Source: Hyalella azteca (taxonomy: Eukaryota > Arthropoda > Malacostraca > Amphipoda > Hyalellidae). From it: DNA of 64,000 bases. Shown piece after piece: positions 12,538 through 25,081 of this stretch. The DNA is taken from the NCBI RefSeq assembly GCF_000764305.2, contig NW_025936095.1:62001-126000 (forward strand). Reading direction: 5' to 3'. The notes beneath the pieces are model-generated. The model had not been told where the DNA came from, searched no databases, and saw nothing but the letters and a program-made list of their open reading frames with translations. Within the stretch, counting starts at the first letter, position 1; every line of letters begins with the position of its first letter. A program made the translations under genes and the position numbers.

Positions 12538-14166
12538 GTGAGTGATGATACCTTATAATTGATGGAGATTTTCGCTCTCCACCCTGGAACATCGGTCAGA
12601 ATAAATGGACTTCACAGAGTCTTGCATGATACTTAAATTTGAAATTCGGTCATTACAGATAAGTTAACTTTTTAAACTTATAGAAATTTGACTTTGTCAC
12701 ATAACCTGAACTGAATTTTCTATAAATGCTGCATCTTATTTCTTTTGAAAAGTTTCATCCATGGTGAAATGCTCCCTTTCTGGTGCTCGCAGTAAAATAT
12801 ATTTGCAATTCTAGAAGTTCCTTTTGTCAAATTTCTCGATATTTCCAATGCACAAGAATAACACAACACAATTACAGGAATGTCAGCCATCCATCGAGCA
12901 GTGAGCAATAAACATAAAAAAATAAAATCGCTGTTTCTGCCGATCGCTTTCGTGATGCACAACTAAGAAATATCAATGAAGAAGAAATAGTGAAAGCTTT
13001 CAGAAAACGATGCGTTTTCAATTGCCGTCGACTTAAAACGACGTTTGCTCTGGAAACAGAAACAATAAAATATTTTATGCAGCTCCTACAAAACAGTCCA
13101 AGAGAATTAAAAGAATTTATTCAAAAGAAGAGGAATAACGAGAGCAAAGCCCAATAGATACACTGAAAACAATGTCAGAAGAATGAAAACCGTCCGAACA
13201 ATAGGCGGGATGAAAAGAGCGATACGCAATTAAAATGGATCTAGCAGAATTCTCAACAAAAGGACTTTACTATGAAAAGAATTCAACCAACAATTAAAAA
13301 TCGTCGACGTTCAACCGATAAAACAAATTTTAACAATATTTTCAATTGAATCATATATGCAATCAATTAATTTTATTTCGCAACTACATTGTTAATTAAA
13401 TTGATCACCCGTAAGCACGCTATACTTCAATTACAAATTTCTCATAGGTCAACAAATCTATACGAATTAATTATAATTACATTCAGTAATTTTTTTTTAG
13501 ATCGGTAGTTCCTACTTATATAAAATCTGTCGTAGCCGAAAAATCCGTTCTCATTCCTTCGCAAATCATTTATTTACAATTGTGTAAACAAAAATTAAAA
13601 TTTTAGAGTACGTAACGCAATTATAAGGATAAAAAATTAGCATCAATTTTACACGCTGGAAGAAATTCTAATACACTGATTAGTTTTAGCTATTAAAATA
13701 TTTACTGATCCAAAATATGATAAACTTGTTTCTGCTTGATGATGACTATTGATTTTTAAAGCAAATGATATTGACATTTCTTCGTTCGCAGTAGGTTATT
13801 AGTGAATTCATTGATTAAATTATAAATAAAATGAATAAATAAAAATTATCCCTGATAAATTGTCTACATAATAATCAGTTATTGCTATGGTATAATGACC
13901 AAATCGGATATGCTACAAGTGCTAAAATTATTCAAGATTTTAATGATTCAAACACTGATCACTATTTTGCGTAACATTACCTCGACATTTCCCTCTAAAA
14001 AAATACCAGCTTATAGCATAACCTGCTTGCACGAACACTGCGTTGCAAGTCACGTGTCAAGAAAGGCGTCGCACTGCCGTAGAGTTTCTGGTGTTTCTCT
14101 GACGCTGCATTTGCTGCCTCGTAAAAGTTCCTAGCCATAATTTGTCACATAATTGATGGCTTGCAG

Positions 14167-14262
14167 GAGACTTCCCTGCGCTGGGACTACACCACGCAGA
14201 CCGGCGAGCAGGGAAATTTTAAGGGGATAGACTTATTAATAGTAACGAGGTCTGACATATGA
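14167..14262 (+). CDS. Possible exon-like GC-rich island, unidentified
   Basis: An acceptor-like TTGCAG ends at 14166. It is followed by an open frame with the readable segment TSLRWDYTTQTGEQ, which ends at TGA 14260-14262. The first 50 bases are about 60% GC in a neighbourhood near 35%. I do not recognise the protein and no partner exon was found, so this is a flag rather than an annotation. Confidence 0.15.
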   Translation, partial: ETSLRWDYTTQTGEQGNFKGIDLLIVTRSDI

Positions 14263-17200
14263 ACATTTATATGAATTTGAGTGATGTGTTATGATCCATT
14301 CACAAGAACTGTGATGAATGCTTTAATAGCGCTGTATTTTTCCGCTTTCGGGTAATTTTTTTCAAGTTACCGATCCGAGAATTTGAAGTTCTTGTTTCTC
14401 TTTAGAAAATGTCTCACTTACCTTACAATTACTTTCAACGAATCAGTATGTATATATTCGAGTAAGTTAATGGCTTATATATAATATTTAAATTAATTCA
14501 ATAAAACTGAAAAAGTCATTATTATTATTTGCCATGCAAAGTAGTTGATGACGCACATCATTTTAATAAAAAATATTATACTTACTTTTCCTACATGCTT
14601 GGAAGTTTCTTATTCAATGCATTTTTTTATCAATCGTATTTGTCCATGAGTACTTAATTTCCAAATTTGTTAGACTGTTCAAGTTCTATTATTTATTATT
14701 GACAGAACACGAGTTTTGTAAAATTTGGCAGACATTTTTCAGCACAAATTCAATTGGAAGTTAAGACCTAAAAATGTCTACGCCATATAAATTTCATAAT
14801 TTTTTTACTAAAAGTAAGCCGGGGTGGCATGGCCAGCGTATGTGACATAAGTAATCTCTACAGAAGAGAGAAGAAACAAAGGCCCGCACGCAGGCAAAGA
14901 CCTACTAAAAATGTCGTCCGGAAGCTGCGCTAGGGCGGCTCCGGGTTTTATAGTCTTCCAAATGGCTGAAGTTCTCCGTAAAAAGCCGTCGATATTTCAG
15001 CAAGTGAGATCATGAAGGCGCTCCCAAAACTCCCTTAAGATAAGAGAAACTTCGTTCAAGGCACTGGCCTGTTTCATCGAGCACCATTCACGCTGCACCA
15101 GCGGCTTTAATTCCAGCAATTACAAAATATTTTCCAGGCAAGAATTGCTCGAAAATACCCTAATATTCGATTAAAAGGTAAAAAGAAAAAGTAAATTACA
15201 CATTTTCTTGTGTTCATTCAAATAGGAAGTATCGATTATTGGCTTGAGTTGAATAAATTCAGCAAGAAAATCAAATAAAACTCAATCGAATGACTCCGCT
15301 TGACAATTTTTTGTAATTGTTTCGCGTCAAATCGCTGTGGAGTGCGTCGGCTAGTAGACAAGTTAGGAGTTTTCCACGCATGCTTTTCTCATGGAACGAT
15401 GTCGTAAGCTGTCACGAAGGCTGTCAAAGCTTTGCACTTCGTTTATTTCTTTACAATCGAAACCACGTGTCATAAAAAAGGTGGCATCTTGTACCTCAGT
15501 TTTCAGGCGACTGAGAGCATAACCATGTTAAGGCTCCATCACAAAGTCATCCAGTGAGATCTGACCCTTGAGAAATTCATCCACAAAAGGGGTATCGGCT
15601 TTTAGGAAGCTGTATTTGTTTAATTGTACACGAGACGGCCTCGTGGGAGTGACACTGCAGCTGCCATCCGCTCATGTAATATTTAGAACACCAAGGGGCT
15701 CCAAATTGCTTCGACCATCGCTGCCTTGTAGGCTTTACTTTATTTTGATTTTACCGCCTCTCATCGGCATTTGAGCCACAGCACGAGACAATTTGTAATA
15801 TTTTATCAATCTGGATTTATGTCAGTAAATTTTGTTACATCTTCGTTAAAAATCATATAGAATGCTAATAAATATTCACAATTTATGTCTAGCTTATCAG
15901 TAATAAGTAATGAATGTTCCACAGAACAATTATGCGAGCAAGAAAAGATTCGAATAGGCCAATGTACTCATGGCCACGTTTATTCATATGTAAGTCAAAA
16001 TTTGCTATTCCTAATTCAATAATTAGGACTAACAGTCTTATTCCATAGCAAACATTGCATTCCATATTTGTTATTCGTGTTCTCAAATGCAAAACGCATT
16101 CAACTTCTCCAAGCCTGCGTCGCATTTTTCAAAGCACAATATCAGTTACTGTTACTCCAGGCAAAACTGAAGTTATAAATACATGAATATCCTACAGGAA
16201 GACCTTGTGCTCAGACTCCTGCCCTCACATCGGAGCTCAAGTTCTTGCTAGGATCCCGACGCTGTCGAGAAAAACTCCAGTGAATCTGGTGCCCTAAAAG
16301 TTACTAGGAGAACCCGAGCATTTTTGTGCGCTTCTTTGAGAGAAATTTTGCTTGTCTCAGTTCCCTTTCTTCTGGTGGAGAAGGGAAAGGATTGAAGGAA
16401 TATGTAGAGTCGGTCAATTGCACTTCACAGACTTCCCATGGAGATTCTTTAGAAACATTCGGATATTTTAAAGTGGCCGTATCAGAGCTCTCTGGCTGGT
16501 CTATGATGCTGTCATTGACATATCTGAAATACTTAAATTACGATTGAAGAATTTTTTATTATTTTATTTCATGGCTATTTACCCACAACACTTAAGTTTC
16601 ATAGAAAAAAAATCAAGAAAAAACTTTACCTACTTTACCATTCAAATAAATCTGAATAATAGTAATAGCAATCAGCAAATGCTTGAGAATGTCTTCTATC
16701 AATTCATTATTCAATATGTAAAGATCGAGTATTTATTGATCAGTTACAGTTACATGAAACTTAGCAGCCGCCATTCTTCAAGGATTATATATGCGGAACA
16801 TCAACTTTTCTGCCACTGATGATGAGCAACAGTGAAAATAATTCGTTGAATTAATGCGCAGTAATACTTAAGATTTTAATATTGGCTTCTTACACAGCAT
16901 AAACGGCAGGCTAATTACCAGGCGTTCATTATGGAGGATAGATTTCTTTGCAGGAGAAATGGTTTTGAACAAGATTTTGATGCAACCTTGACGAAATAAA
17001 AAATTATAACGCATTTTCTTCATGGGCAATTCAAATTTTATTTTCATATTTACGTGGTTGGCTTCACTAAAAGATAATACGAATAGACTCGAGGAGTGAA
17101 GCGATCGAACGAGCCTTCGTATAATTTATTTTCTGAGCTCTCTAGGTCTCAGAAGATTCCAGACAATTTGTCACACCTGCCTTCAGATTAGTTTCACCTT

Positions 17201-19329
17201 TCCACTGCCACATGAGATGACATTTACAAGCTAGAACAAGTGCGTAGTCAAATATTTTATGCATGAAGCAGGCGAAGTAATTAAGTATGAGACTGAGACC
17301 AAATTTTCAACAACGTTACAAAATTAATTTATGCCCGTTTAATGTTCCTTTACGTTTAATAAAGTTTCAGGAAATTCACATGCTGCAGCTTCCGAATGTT
17401 TGTCAAAACTCACTTCCAGCCAATGTCTATAAAGGGATTATAGGGCATCATTCTATCCACCATAAACAAACACAATGAATTAAATCAAACTTTATATCTG
17501 TATTTAATACAGAGACAGATATATAATTGGTACTAAAGTTGCTCATTTTCGTCGTTCCGGATTTTCATCAACAAACTCTTTAACATGAAAATATTCCAAA
17601 TTTATTCATTTACTCGTTTTAATGCGAAATTAATCTGTAAAATCGTCTTAAATCAAGCACCGGGTGAAAATAATGTAAAGTTGCTCTCTGATTACAGTTT
17701 CTCTCTTTTGTTCTCGAAAACAAGAGCTCTGAAAAGTCAAGAGGTTCCTTGCTTTGGTCGAGACCGAGGGGAGCGAGGGCCATGTTTCATTGTTCATATG
17801 CTGGGTCCCTAACTGTGACGCTGGCCACCGTAATTAGAGCCACTTTTGTCAGGTAATTCACGTCATTTGGCCGCTCATTACCGTAAAATCTTAATGAAGC
17901 TCGTAATTAAATAATACGCGAGCTCTAATAAAATGAACACGGCCTCACATGCTTAGTGCTCGGCCCAACCGCTTCGCTGGCAAGAAATGAAGTGCTTCTC
18001 GCTTGACCGGCGTAGTGCTGTTAGTGATGGTAATAATGATGTGGATGTTATTGTGTGGTGCGACCAGTAGGATTTGCTTGTAATGAAAACAATACGAAAG
18101 TGATGAGCTTGTGTTGATAGTACAATCATGATGCATGATGTTGTTGAATGTTGAACAGTAATGATGCATGTTGAACAGTAATGTTGTTGTAGTGTGCATG
18201 TGCCCGTGACGATATTTAGTCAAACTGAGTTAATTTTCTAATACTAATTCCTGCAGAGTAGTTTTGTCGCTCACGTTGCGCGCTATTTCCATTAGTCAAA
18301 TTTTCCCTCATCTGAAGTGTTCTTGAACAACTTTTTGAAATATCGCCAAAATGTGCGCCGATAGTCAGTTTTGAGCCAGATAAAAAAGTAGTGGAACCTT
18401 GAAACTGTTGAACCAGAATTTGACTTTTAAAGTTAAAAACACCTTCCCACATCCACAATGAGCTTTGCCACGCCACTCCGCTGTGACCAATGTTCCGGCA
18501 AATTTCGGGGCAAATTTCGGACAATTTTTGTCGCTCTTCATTAGAAAGCTGCAGGCAGTTCATCCCTCGGGCGTTTACTACAGGGTTCCCTCATTACAAA
18601 TCCCTCGGTACTGCCCTCACACATCCCTCGTACTAACTCAACACGACGCTTTACTCACTTACTCTCGTAGTGCTTAGTGCCGACTGAACTAGTGACCGCT
18701 CTTGTGCCACGCAGAACTTGTTCTTCTTCATCAATACTTTAACAACGAAATTCTAAGTTCGTTGACTGACCTAACTATAATCTGTTGCAAGACTTCTTGA
18801 TCTTTAGCCCATCTATATACAGTGATAATCTCATAGTTAATCAATTAATTAGTATAATTGATTCATAGATCAAATATTTTTTGTTTCTATTTACACTCAT
18901 GGGGAGCGAAACGATTTCCACTAAACATTTCTATGTAATCTTGATGAACACAAGCGCTAATAATTTGACCTCAGCATCCAAACGTCGATCTGCACAATTG
19001 ATTAACCAATGTTATTTTTCCTGTTACGTCATTTCTTTCTTTGTGGTCACAGCTAATCTGAGTTCATCAAGTATGCAGGCCTGTGTATGAGCTTACTGAG
19101 CCTATGGGCCAAATGTTCACGCTAGAGGCTACTATAAAAAGGCGTTTAATATTCAACAAAGGTTAACTGCCATGTTAATGCCATACTGCACGGCAACTTA
19201 TCGTCTGTAGGTAGATTCCAATGAATTTTTTTTAATTTATAATTGACAAGGCGAGAAGAAATATCAAAATTTGAACGATTTCTTTAAGCAATTGGCAGCG
19301 AGTTTTAGTACTTCAGGCGAGTTAGCGAG

Positions 19330-19358
19330 TTGATCAACGTTTTGCAAACGTTGATCAA
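19330..19358. repeat. Perfect inverted repeat, 13-bp arms and 3-bp loop
   Basis: The arm TTGATCAACGTTT (19330-19342) is followed by the loop TGC and the exact reverse complement (19346-19358). Each arm also contains the self-palindrome TTGATCAA. Confidence 0.9.
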
Positions 19359-21681
19359 TTTTTTCTTTTAATTTGCAATTTTCATTAACACGAATCTGTT
19401 CGGAGTTTGACATTTATTATGAATACCATATCGAATCAATTGAATGACATCTAATTAATTGAATTGTATCCGAATAATTCCAAAAAAACTGGACATGAAA
19501 CGACACTTAATCATCCCGTTTTTGTGTTTCCTTGCACTTAGACTCACAAACTATAATTCAATTTGAAGTTATTATTTATCCAAGTTATTGTCAAAATTGA
19601 TAAAAGTCATGATCAACAGCCCCCTGATCTTCAAAATTGTTCTCTCTTACTAGCGTTCTGATCGCTTCCTCGATCTCAGCGACCGCGAGTAATGCGATGA
19701 GATGTCCTAATCACCCTCCATTTTGATATAAAAATCTATATTTCACATAGACAAAGAACAGGATTGGGCCTCATCTATTTACCATAACCCAATTACCTCT
19801 TTGGCCCATTTGTCTTGGAAATGAGGTTGGCGGAATGAGGGGAGATGGTCGTCCATAAATAGCCAGCCCTCTTGCACTGAAAGGCATTGAAGTCCCGGTA
19901 ATTGAAATGAACTTACAAGAAAAAATCCTTGAAGGCTGTGTAACTCTGTTAATAAAGCACAACGAATACGTTCGAATAGTGACTGAAGAGTTTGCTGAGC
20001 CTACATGCAGACCAGAAATATCTTAATGATGCATTAAATTTTTTTTTAATCTTCCAGACTTAAATCATTAAAAAAACTAAACACTTGGAACCCGCAAGAC
20101 TCGAAGAGAACGAAGACTGCAGGAATCAAACTGAGTAAAATTTTCCAAGAAACCCCGAAGTAAAGCAGAGTCTAAATTTTAAGACTCGGCCGACATGGTC
20201 GCCCCTGACGCGATAGCGGGCGAGATTGCCATGCGCCAAATGCGAATTGCGACGTTTTACGGCCGTAGGAGTATTTTTCCGCCCCAACCACGGAGATAAA
20301 GCGAGCTTTTTTAAACGAGTCCCGAATACTAATTGTCGCTGATATCAGACCCTCGGAAGTGCGTCCTGGGCATTACGAGGCTGCGTGATCGTACGGAAAG
20401 TAATAACATTGTTCCTGCTCGTATTGTTCGGGCACTTTGACTGGATTATGCTATTGTATATACAATTGCTTTTTAACTTGATTGCTCTCATGGTAATATC
20501 AGTGACCCTGGTATAAAAGGTAGTATCTGCTTCACAATTACGTACAGTTAGGCTAAGCAGTGAATTAGCATTATTTTTCTCAATGTGCATTCGTTGTTGT
20601 TATGAAGAGTTACGTGAATTCATATTACACCGTGGGTTCATGTCATTGGTCAAAAATGTTTCAACCTTATGGCGCTTTGGAAGTAAATAAACTAGAATTG
20701 AACAAAAAATTATGAATATTTTTCCACGAACAACATTATTCAATCCAGAATTTGATATTCATCAAGCAGGTTCAGGTACTTCTTGCTTTTTTCCATCATA
20801 ACGGCTATAAACTACTAACCATAATCAGAATTTACTTCCCTGCTAACAAAGAAGAAATTTTTAAGAGCTCTATAATAATTTCAAAGCGTAGGGTAACCCT
20901 GAGCAGCATTTACCCGCAAATGACCAATAAAGATTAAAAAAAGTAGAAAGCTGGAATAAATTCATGCATCAACAATCATCAAACGGGACAAATTCCTGGC
21001 GCTGTAGCAATGCCAGGTAAGCTTTTGTTTCGTTTTGTGTGTCTAAGCTCAAGACGTTAAACCAATCACTGCCCCCACGACCTGTAAAAAACTTGTATGA
21101 TGTTTGCTCGGCTTTTGTTTGAGGTATTTGCCCATCATTGTGATGCTGTTTAGCGCTGTGTAGACCACCGCTGCTCGTGCTCATGATGCTTCAACACTAG
21201 AAGATGGATGTGTGTGCGTCCCGTGAAAAAGATGGATGAGAGTGTGGATCACATGGATTAAAAGCAGTAGTGTATATCCCATGAATGCGATGAATGAGTG
21301 TCTGAATAATAATTGCTAACTCTCCTATGGATAAGTGAATGATACCTCATCTTATAAGTGCATGTATGAATAGTTTTGAGATACACTGATGGGGTTACTG
21401 AATTCAAATGTCATGAATGAGCTGCTAGCATCTCAACGAAAGCAAGCCGCATCCACAATGTGATTCTAACTCTCTTCGTGTCATCTGTTCCTGAATCCGG
21501 ACTATAATTGACTAATAAATCATCATGTATGGCCAAGAGCGAACAAATTTTCTACTCATGATTTTTTTTTAGTTTCAACTGATATGATTGCTGCCATTTC
21601 AATCCCCACTGTTGTCATAACTTTTTAGCAGTTACACTGTATGTCTACATCTACAGATTTCACTGTCATATTGTTTTGTCG

Positions 21682-21719
21682 TAGAAAACTAGCTCAGCAT
21701 TGCCTGTGCTAGTTTTCTA
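21682..21719. repeat. Perfect inverted repeat, 12-bp arms and 14-bp loop
   Basis: TAGAAAACTAGC at 21682-21693 pairs exactly with GCTAGTTTTCTA at 21708-21719. It is too short for a typical microRNA precursor. Confidence 0.85.
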
Positions 21720-22194
21720 TGCGCCAGTTGCCACTCTACGTATAGCTGAAGTTTACTGATCCAGCAATCATTTTACGACGACACTTCTAGACAATGCTTT
21801 TGAATTAACACACAAAAAAACACTGCAGGCAGTTTCAAAACATTCTCTACCCAACTGCCGCTGCCGCTGTCGATGTCGTCGGTTCAAATACTGTCACATT
21901 TACCATACAAACATTGCTAACAATACTTTCAAAGTAAGCTATATGCCCCCTTATACTGACACAAATTCCCCTCTGCTGTAGCTGACACTATAACTTTAAA
22001 TGAAACTAAATTCCCTATAATGACACATTTGCCCAGCTACCTTAGCTGATTCTGTACTTACAAACTAAGCGTTTCGCCACCTATACTGATACTTCTCCCC
22101 CGCTATACCGTAGCTGACACTATACTTTCAAACTATAAGTTGTGTGCCCCTTATAGCAAGAGCTTTTCCTTTCTGACTCTCTTGCAACTTTGCT

Positions 22195-22425
22195 GCTGAT
22201 GCAGAACTTTTGTGTCAGTATTGCGGCTGACAGAAGCTCCACTGTCAGCCATGTCAGAGTCACAGAGCAGTTATTGCCTCGTCTCCATCGCACGTCTCGC
22301 TGACGTGCTGATGCAGCACTTTTTGTGTCAGTATTGCAGCTGACAGAAGCTCCACTGTCAGGCATGTCAGAGTCACAGAGCAATTATTGCCTCGTCTTCA
22401 TCGCACGTCTCGCTGACGTCGTGGC
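22195..22425. repeat. About 112-bp tandem duplication, two copies
   Basis: Both copies contain TTTTGTGTCAGTATTGC, CTGACAGAAGCTCCACTGTC, GTCAGAGTCACAGAGCA and CATCGCACGTCTCGCTGACG. They start near GATGCAG at 22199 and 22311. Upstream (21,940-22,140) a weaker, roughly 60-bp motif with GCTGACACTATA and TTCAAACTA recurs. Confidence 0.85.
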
Positions 22426-23974
22426 GGCGCTCCGGCACCAGGCAATGGCGCGTTCTCAAGGGAGCGTCATATAAACGTGCTATCCACCAACTAAGACTTT
22501 TCTTATCATTCTTGCAGAAAATTAATTATATTCATATTTATTCATATATTACAACAGTCTATTTCCTATTTCGCTTGCCTTTTTATCTCAATTGCCTAAT
22601 TGTACACTAATATTAATAATTATATGCTGGTACATGTAAATAATTTATGCATTGCTTAAACGACATTTTGTTCTAAATCAATAACGACTTTACAAACTTT
22701 AAACAACAAGCTTCAAAAATCTTTTTTTAAACAACTTTAAAAAACTAAAAATAAAACAGTTTGTACCAATACATAGTACCATTGAATATTTTTGTTTACG
22801 CAGTCACAGTAGTTGAATTTGCGATTAATTAAGTTTTACTTTCATTAACTATTTTTTACTATTCAACAGTGAATCGCGCAATTTATTTAAAACGTTGTAG
22901 TTTCGTGAAATGTTAGAAGCTCAAAGATTATGACAAAAATTACGACATGGCAATGCTTAATACTTGTTTTAAAATTGTACAAAAAATGTTATTGTTGATG
23001 ACACCAGTGACAATACAAATTTCTCTACATACATTCTATATATGGAGAATGTATATAGAGAAATTAAACATTATCTATATATACATTCCTTTTCGGCATT
23101 ATTTGGTATGACAACGAACGGGACGTTGTAGACGCGCCTTCCTGCGAACAATCTTAGAGCGAACGCTAAGCGACGCTTCGAGATGGATGACTTGATCTGG
23201 AAAAAGAGTAGAGCTGTAGCAACGGCCGCATCATGGCCATTTCCATAAAAGAGTCATTAGGACAAGGCTCCCTTTTGTGCAAACTACACGACTCAGGAGG
23301 CCCTTCTTCTCTCCCTGCCCCCTCTTCCCTCTAACCATTACACTCTCGGCCATTCCCCGTCTCTATGGGTTCCCCTCGTCTACCCTCTCGTTAACAGCTC
23401 ACTCGTTTTCCCCTTGTTCTTTATCACTCGAGATTACTTACAAACTCGTGATATTTTAGCTTTTACTATTAATTTGCTATGTTGATCAGAGTAATGAGAT
23501 ATAGTATAGTAGAGAGGTTGTATAAGAAAATCTCACACAACTCTGCGAGTAGACGTATAAAAGCACAAATGATCGTAGCGTTCTTTTCATCATAGGCCGA
23601 TATAATAGCGATATTGCATATTTTACTTACAAATAATTTCAAAGATTGATTATTGATGCCATTACTGAATTATTTGAAAATGAAAAAACATTCAGCATTG
23701 GCTTGAGTTAACATGTAAGACAAATTGACATTCATTCTAAGATATAATATATACTATCTTACACTGTTCAATATTCCTATTGAGTGTACCTTTTGTAATC
23801 ACTAATCAAATAATCTCGCAAACCATCAATCGGATATAATCATTATTATGCAACTGGTGCTCATTTGATATTGAAGCCAGCACTTACATCATGCGTAGGT
23901 CAATGAACATCACCATCAAAAACCAACGCTCGTAACAAAACTACACGAAAATTTTTGCATTACCCTCTGCAGAA

Positions 23975-24886
23975 TACTGAAATCTCTCTATTATTCTGAA
24001 ATTTCTGCTGCTTTCTAAAATTCCTGCAATGTTCCAAAATTTCTGCAGCATTTTGAAATTCCTGCAGTATCATGAAATTTCTCCAGTACTCTGAAATTTC
24101 TGCAGTACTCTGAAATGTATGCAGTACTCTGAAATCTCTGCAGTAGTCTGAAATCTCTGCAGTATTCTGAAATTCCTTAAGTATCCTGAAACTTCTGCAG
24201 TATTCTGAAATTTCCGCATTAATCTGAAATTCCTGCAGTATTCTGAAATTTCTGCAGTGTTCTGAAATCTCTGCAGTATTCTGAAATTTCTGCGGTATTC
24301 TGAAATTCCTTCATTGTTCTGAAATTCCTACAGTGTTCTGAAATTTCTGCAGTATTCTTAAATTTCTTGCAATATTCTGAAATTTCTGCAGTGTTCTGAA
24401 ATTTCTGCAGTATTCTGAAATTTCTGCATATTCTGAAATTTCTGCAGTATTATGAAATACCTGCATTATTCTGAAATTCCTGAAGTGTTCTGAAATTTCT
24501 GCAGAATTCTGAAATTTCTGCAGTATTCTGAAATTTCTGCATATTCTGAAATTTCTGCAGTATTCTGAAATTTCTGCCGCATTATGAAATACCTGCATTA
24601 TTCTGAAATACCTGCAGTGTTCTGAAATTTCTACAGTATTCTGAAATTTCTGCAGTATTCCGACATTTCTGCGGTATTCTGAAATTCCTGCAGTGTTCTG
24701 AAATTTCTGCAGTATTCTGACATTTCTGCGGTATTCTGAAATTCCTGCAGTATTCTGAAATTTCTGCGGTATTCTGAAATTACTACAGTATTCTGAAATT
24801 CCTTCAATATTCTGAAATTTCTGCAGTATTTCGAAATTCCTGCAGTACTCCGAAATTTCTGCGGTATTCTGAAATTTCTATTTCTT
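23975..24886. repeat. 19-bp minisatellite (TATTCTGAAATTTCTGCAG), about 45 copies
   Basis: The unit TATTCTGAAATTTCTGCAG recurs about every 19 bases for roughly 0.9 kb, with scattered substitutions and one-base indels. The array ends about ten bases before the real acceptor of the zinc-finger exon at 24,897. Each canonical unit contains TTTCTGCAG, a textbook pyrimidine-AG acceptor core, so the end of this intron carries dozens of acceptor look-alikes. The minus-strand open frame through the array is an artefact of the repeat. Confidence 0.95.
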
Positions 24887-24896
24887 ATTGCTACAG

Positions 24897-25081
24897 GTGA
24901 ACGTCCCTACAAGTGCCACCTGCCAGACTGCGGTAGAGCCTTCATTCAGTTATCCAACCTTCAGCAACATCTCCGCAACCACGACGCGCAACTCGAGCGC
25001 ATGAAGAACAGGCCTTTCCACTGCAACATTTGTGGCAAAGGCTTCGCTACTGAGAGCTCACTGCGCACACACACTTCTAAG
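24897..25081 (+). CDS. dati: ZNF384/datilografo-type C2H2 zinc-finger factor, internal exon
   Basis: This internal exon of a nuclear C2H2 transcription factor is bounded by CTACAG at 24896 and GTAAAC at 25082. It enters in phase 1 (completing the Gly of a TGERP linker) and leaves in phase 0. It encodes [12 protein letters not shown]...[12 protein letters not shown], a finger with Cys-x4-Cys spacing, then [10 protein letters not shown]...SLRTHTSK, a finger whose last zinc-binding His is the first codon of the next exon. That split H-x3-H supports the next acceptor. The finger order and the QLSNLQ signature match the ZNF384/ZNF362 family (fly CG2052, datilografo), known as DNA-binding transcription regulators. 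The assignment rests on remembered family features, not a search. Upstream exons were not found within 24.9 kb, so the 5' part is probably outside the window. Confidence 0.8.

Larger units (their letters stand above)
12538..22190. other. Gene-poor AT-rich DNA
   Basis: No supportable gene. The only structures noted are a GC-rich exon-like island at 14,167-14,262, a perfect hairpin at 19,330-19,358 and another at 21,682-21,719, each listed separately. Most other open frames are under 90 codons and are explained by local composition; the 115-codon minus-strand frame at 18,216-18,563 shows no recognised motif. Confidence 0.45.

Noticed and set aside
21868..21895. GGTTCAAATAC resembling a tRNA B box
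   Set aside because: No matching A box or foldable acceptor stem at tRNA spacing.
24311..24598. 95-codon minus-strand frame rich in RNFRIxQKFQN words
   Set aside because: It is the translation of the 19-bp minisatellite and carries no independent evidence.
23975..24886. Regular repeats that could suggest a CRISPR array
   Set aside because: There are no unique spacers between units, and the context is a eukaryotic intron. It is a minisatellite.
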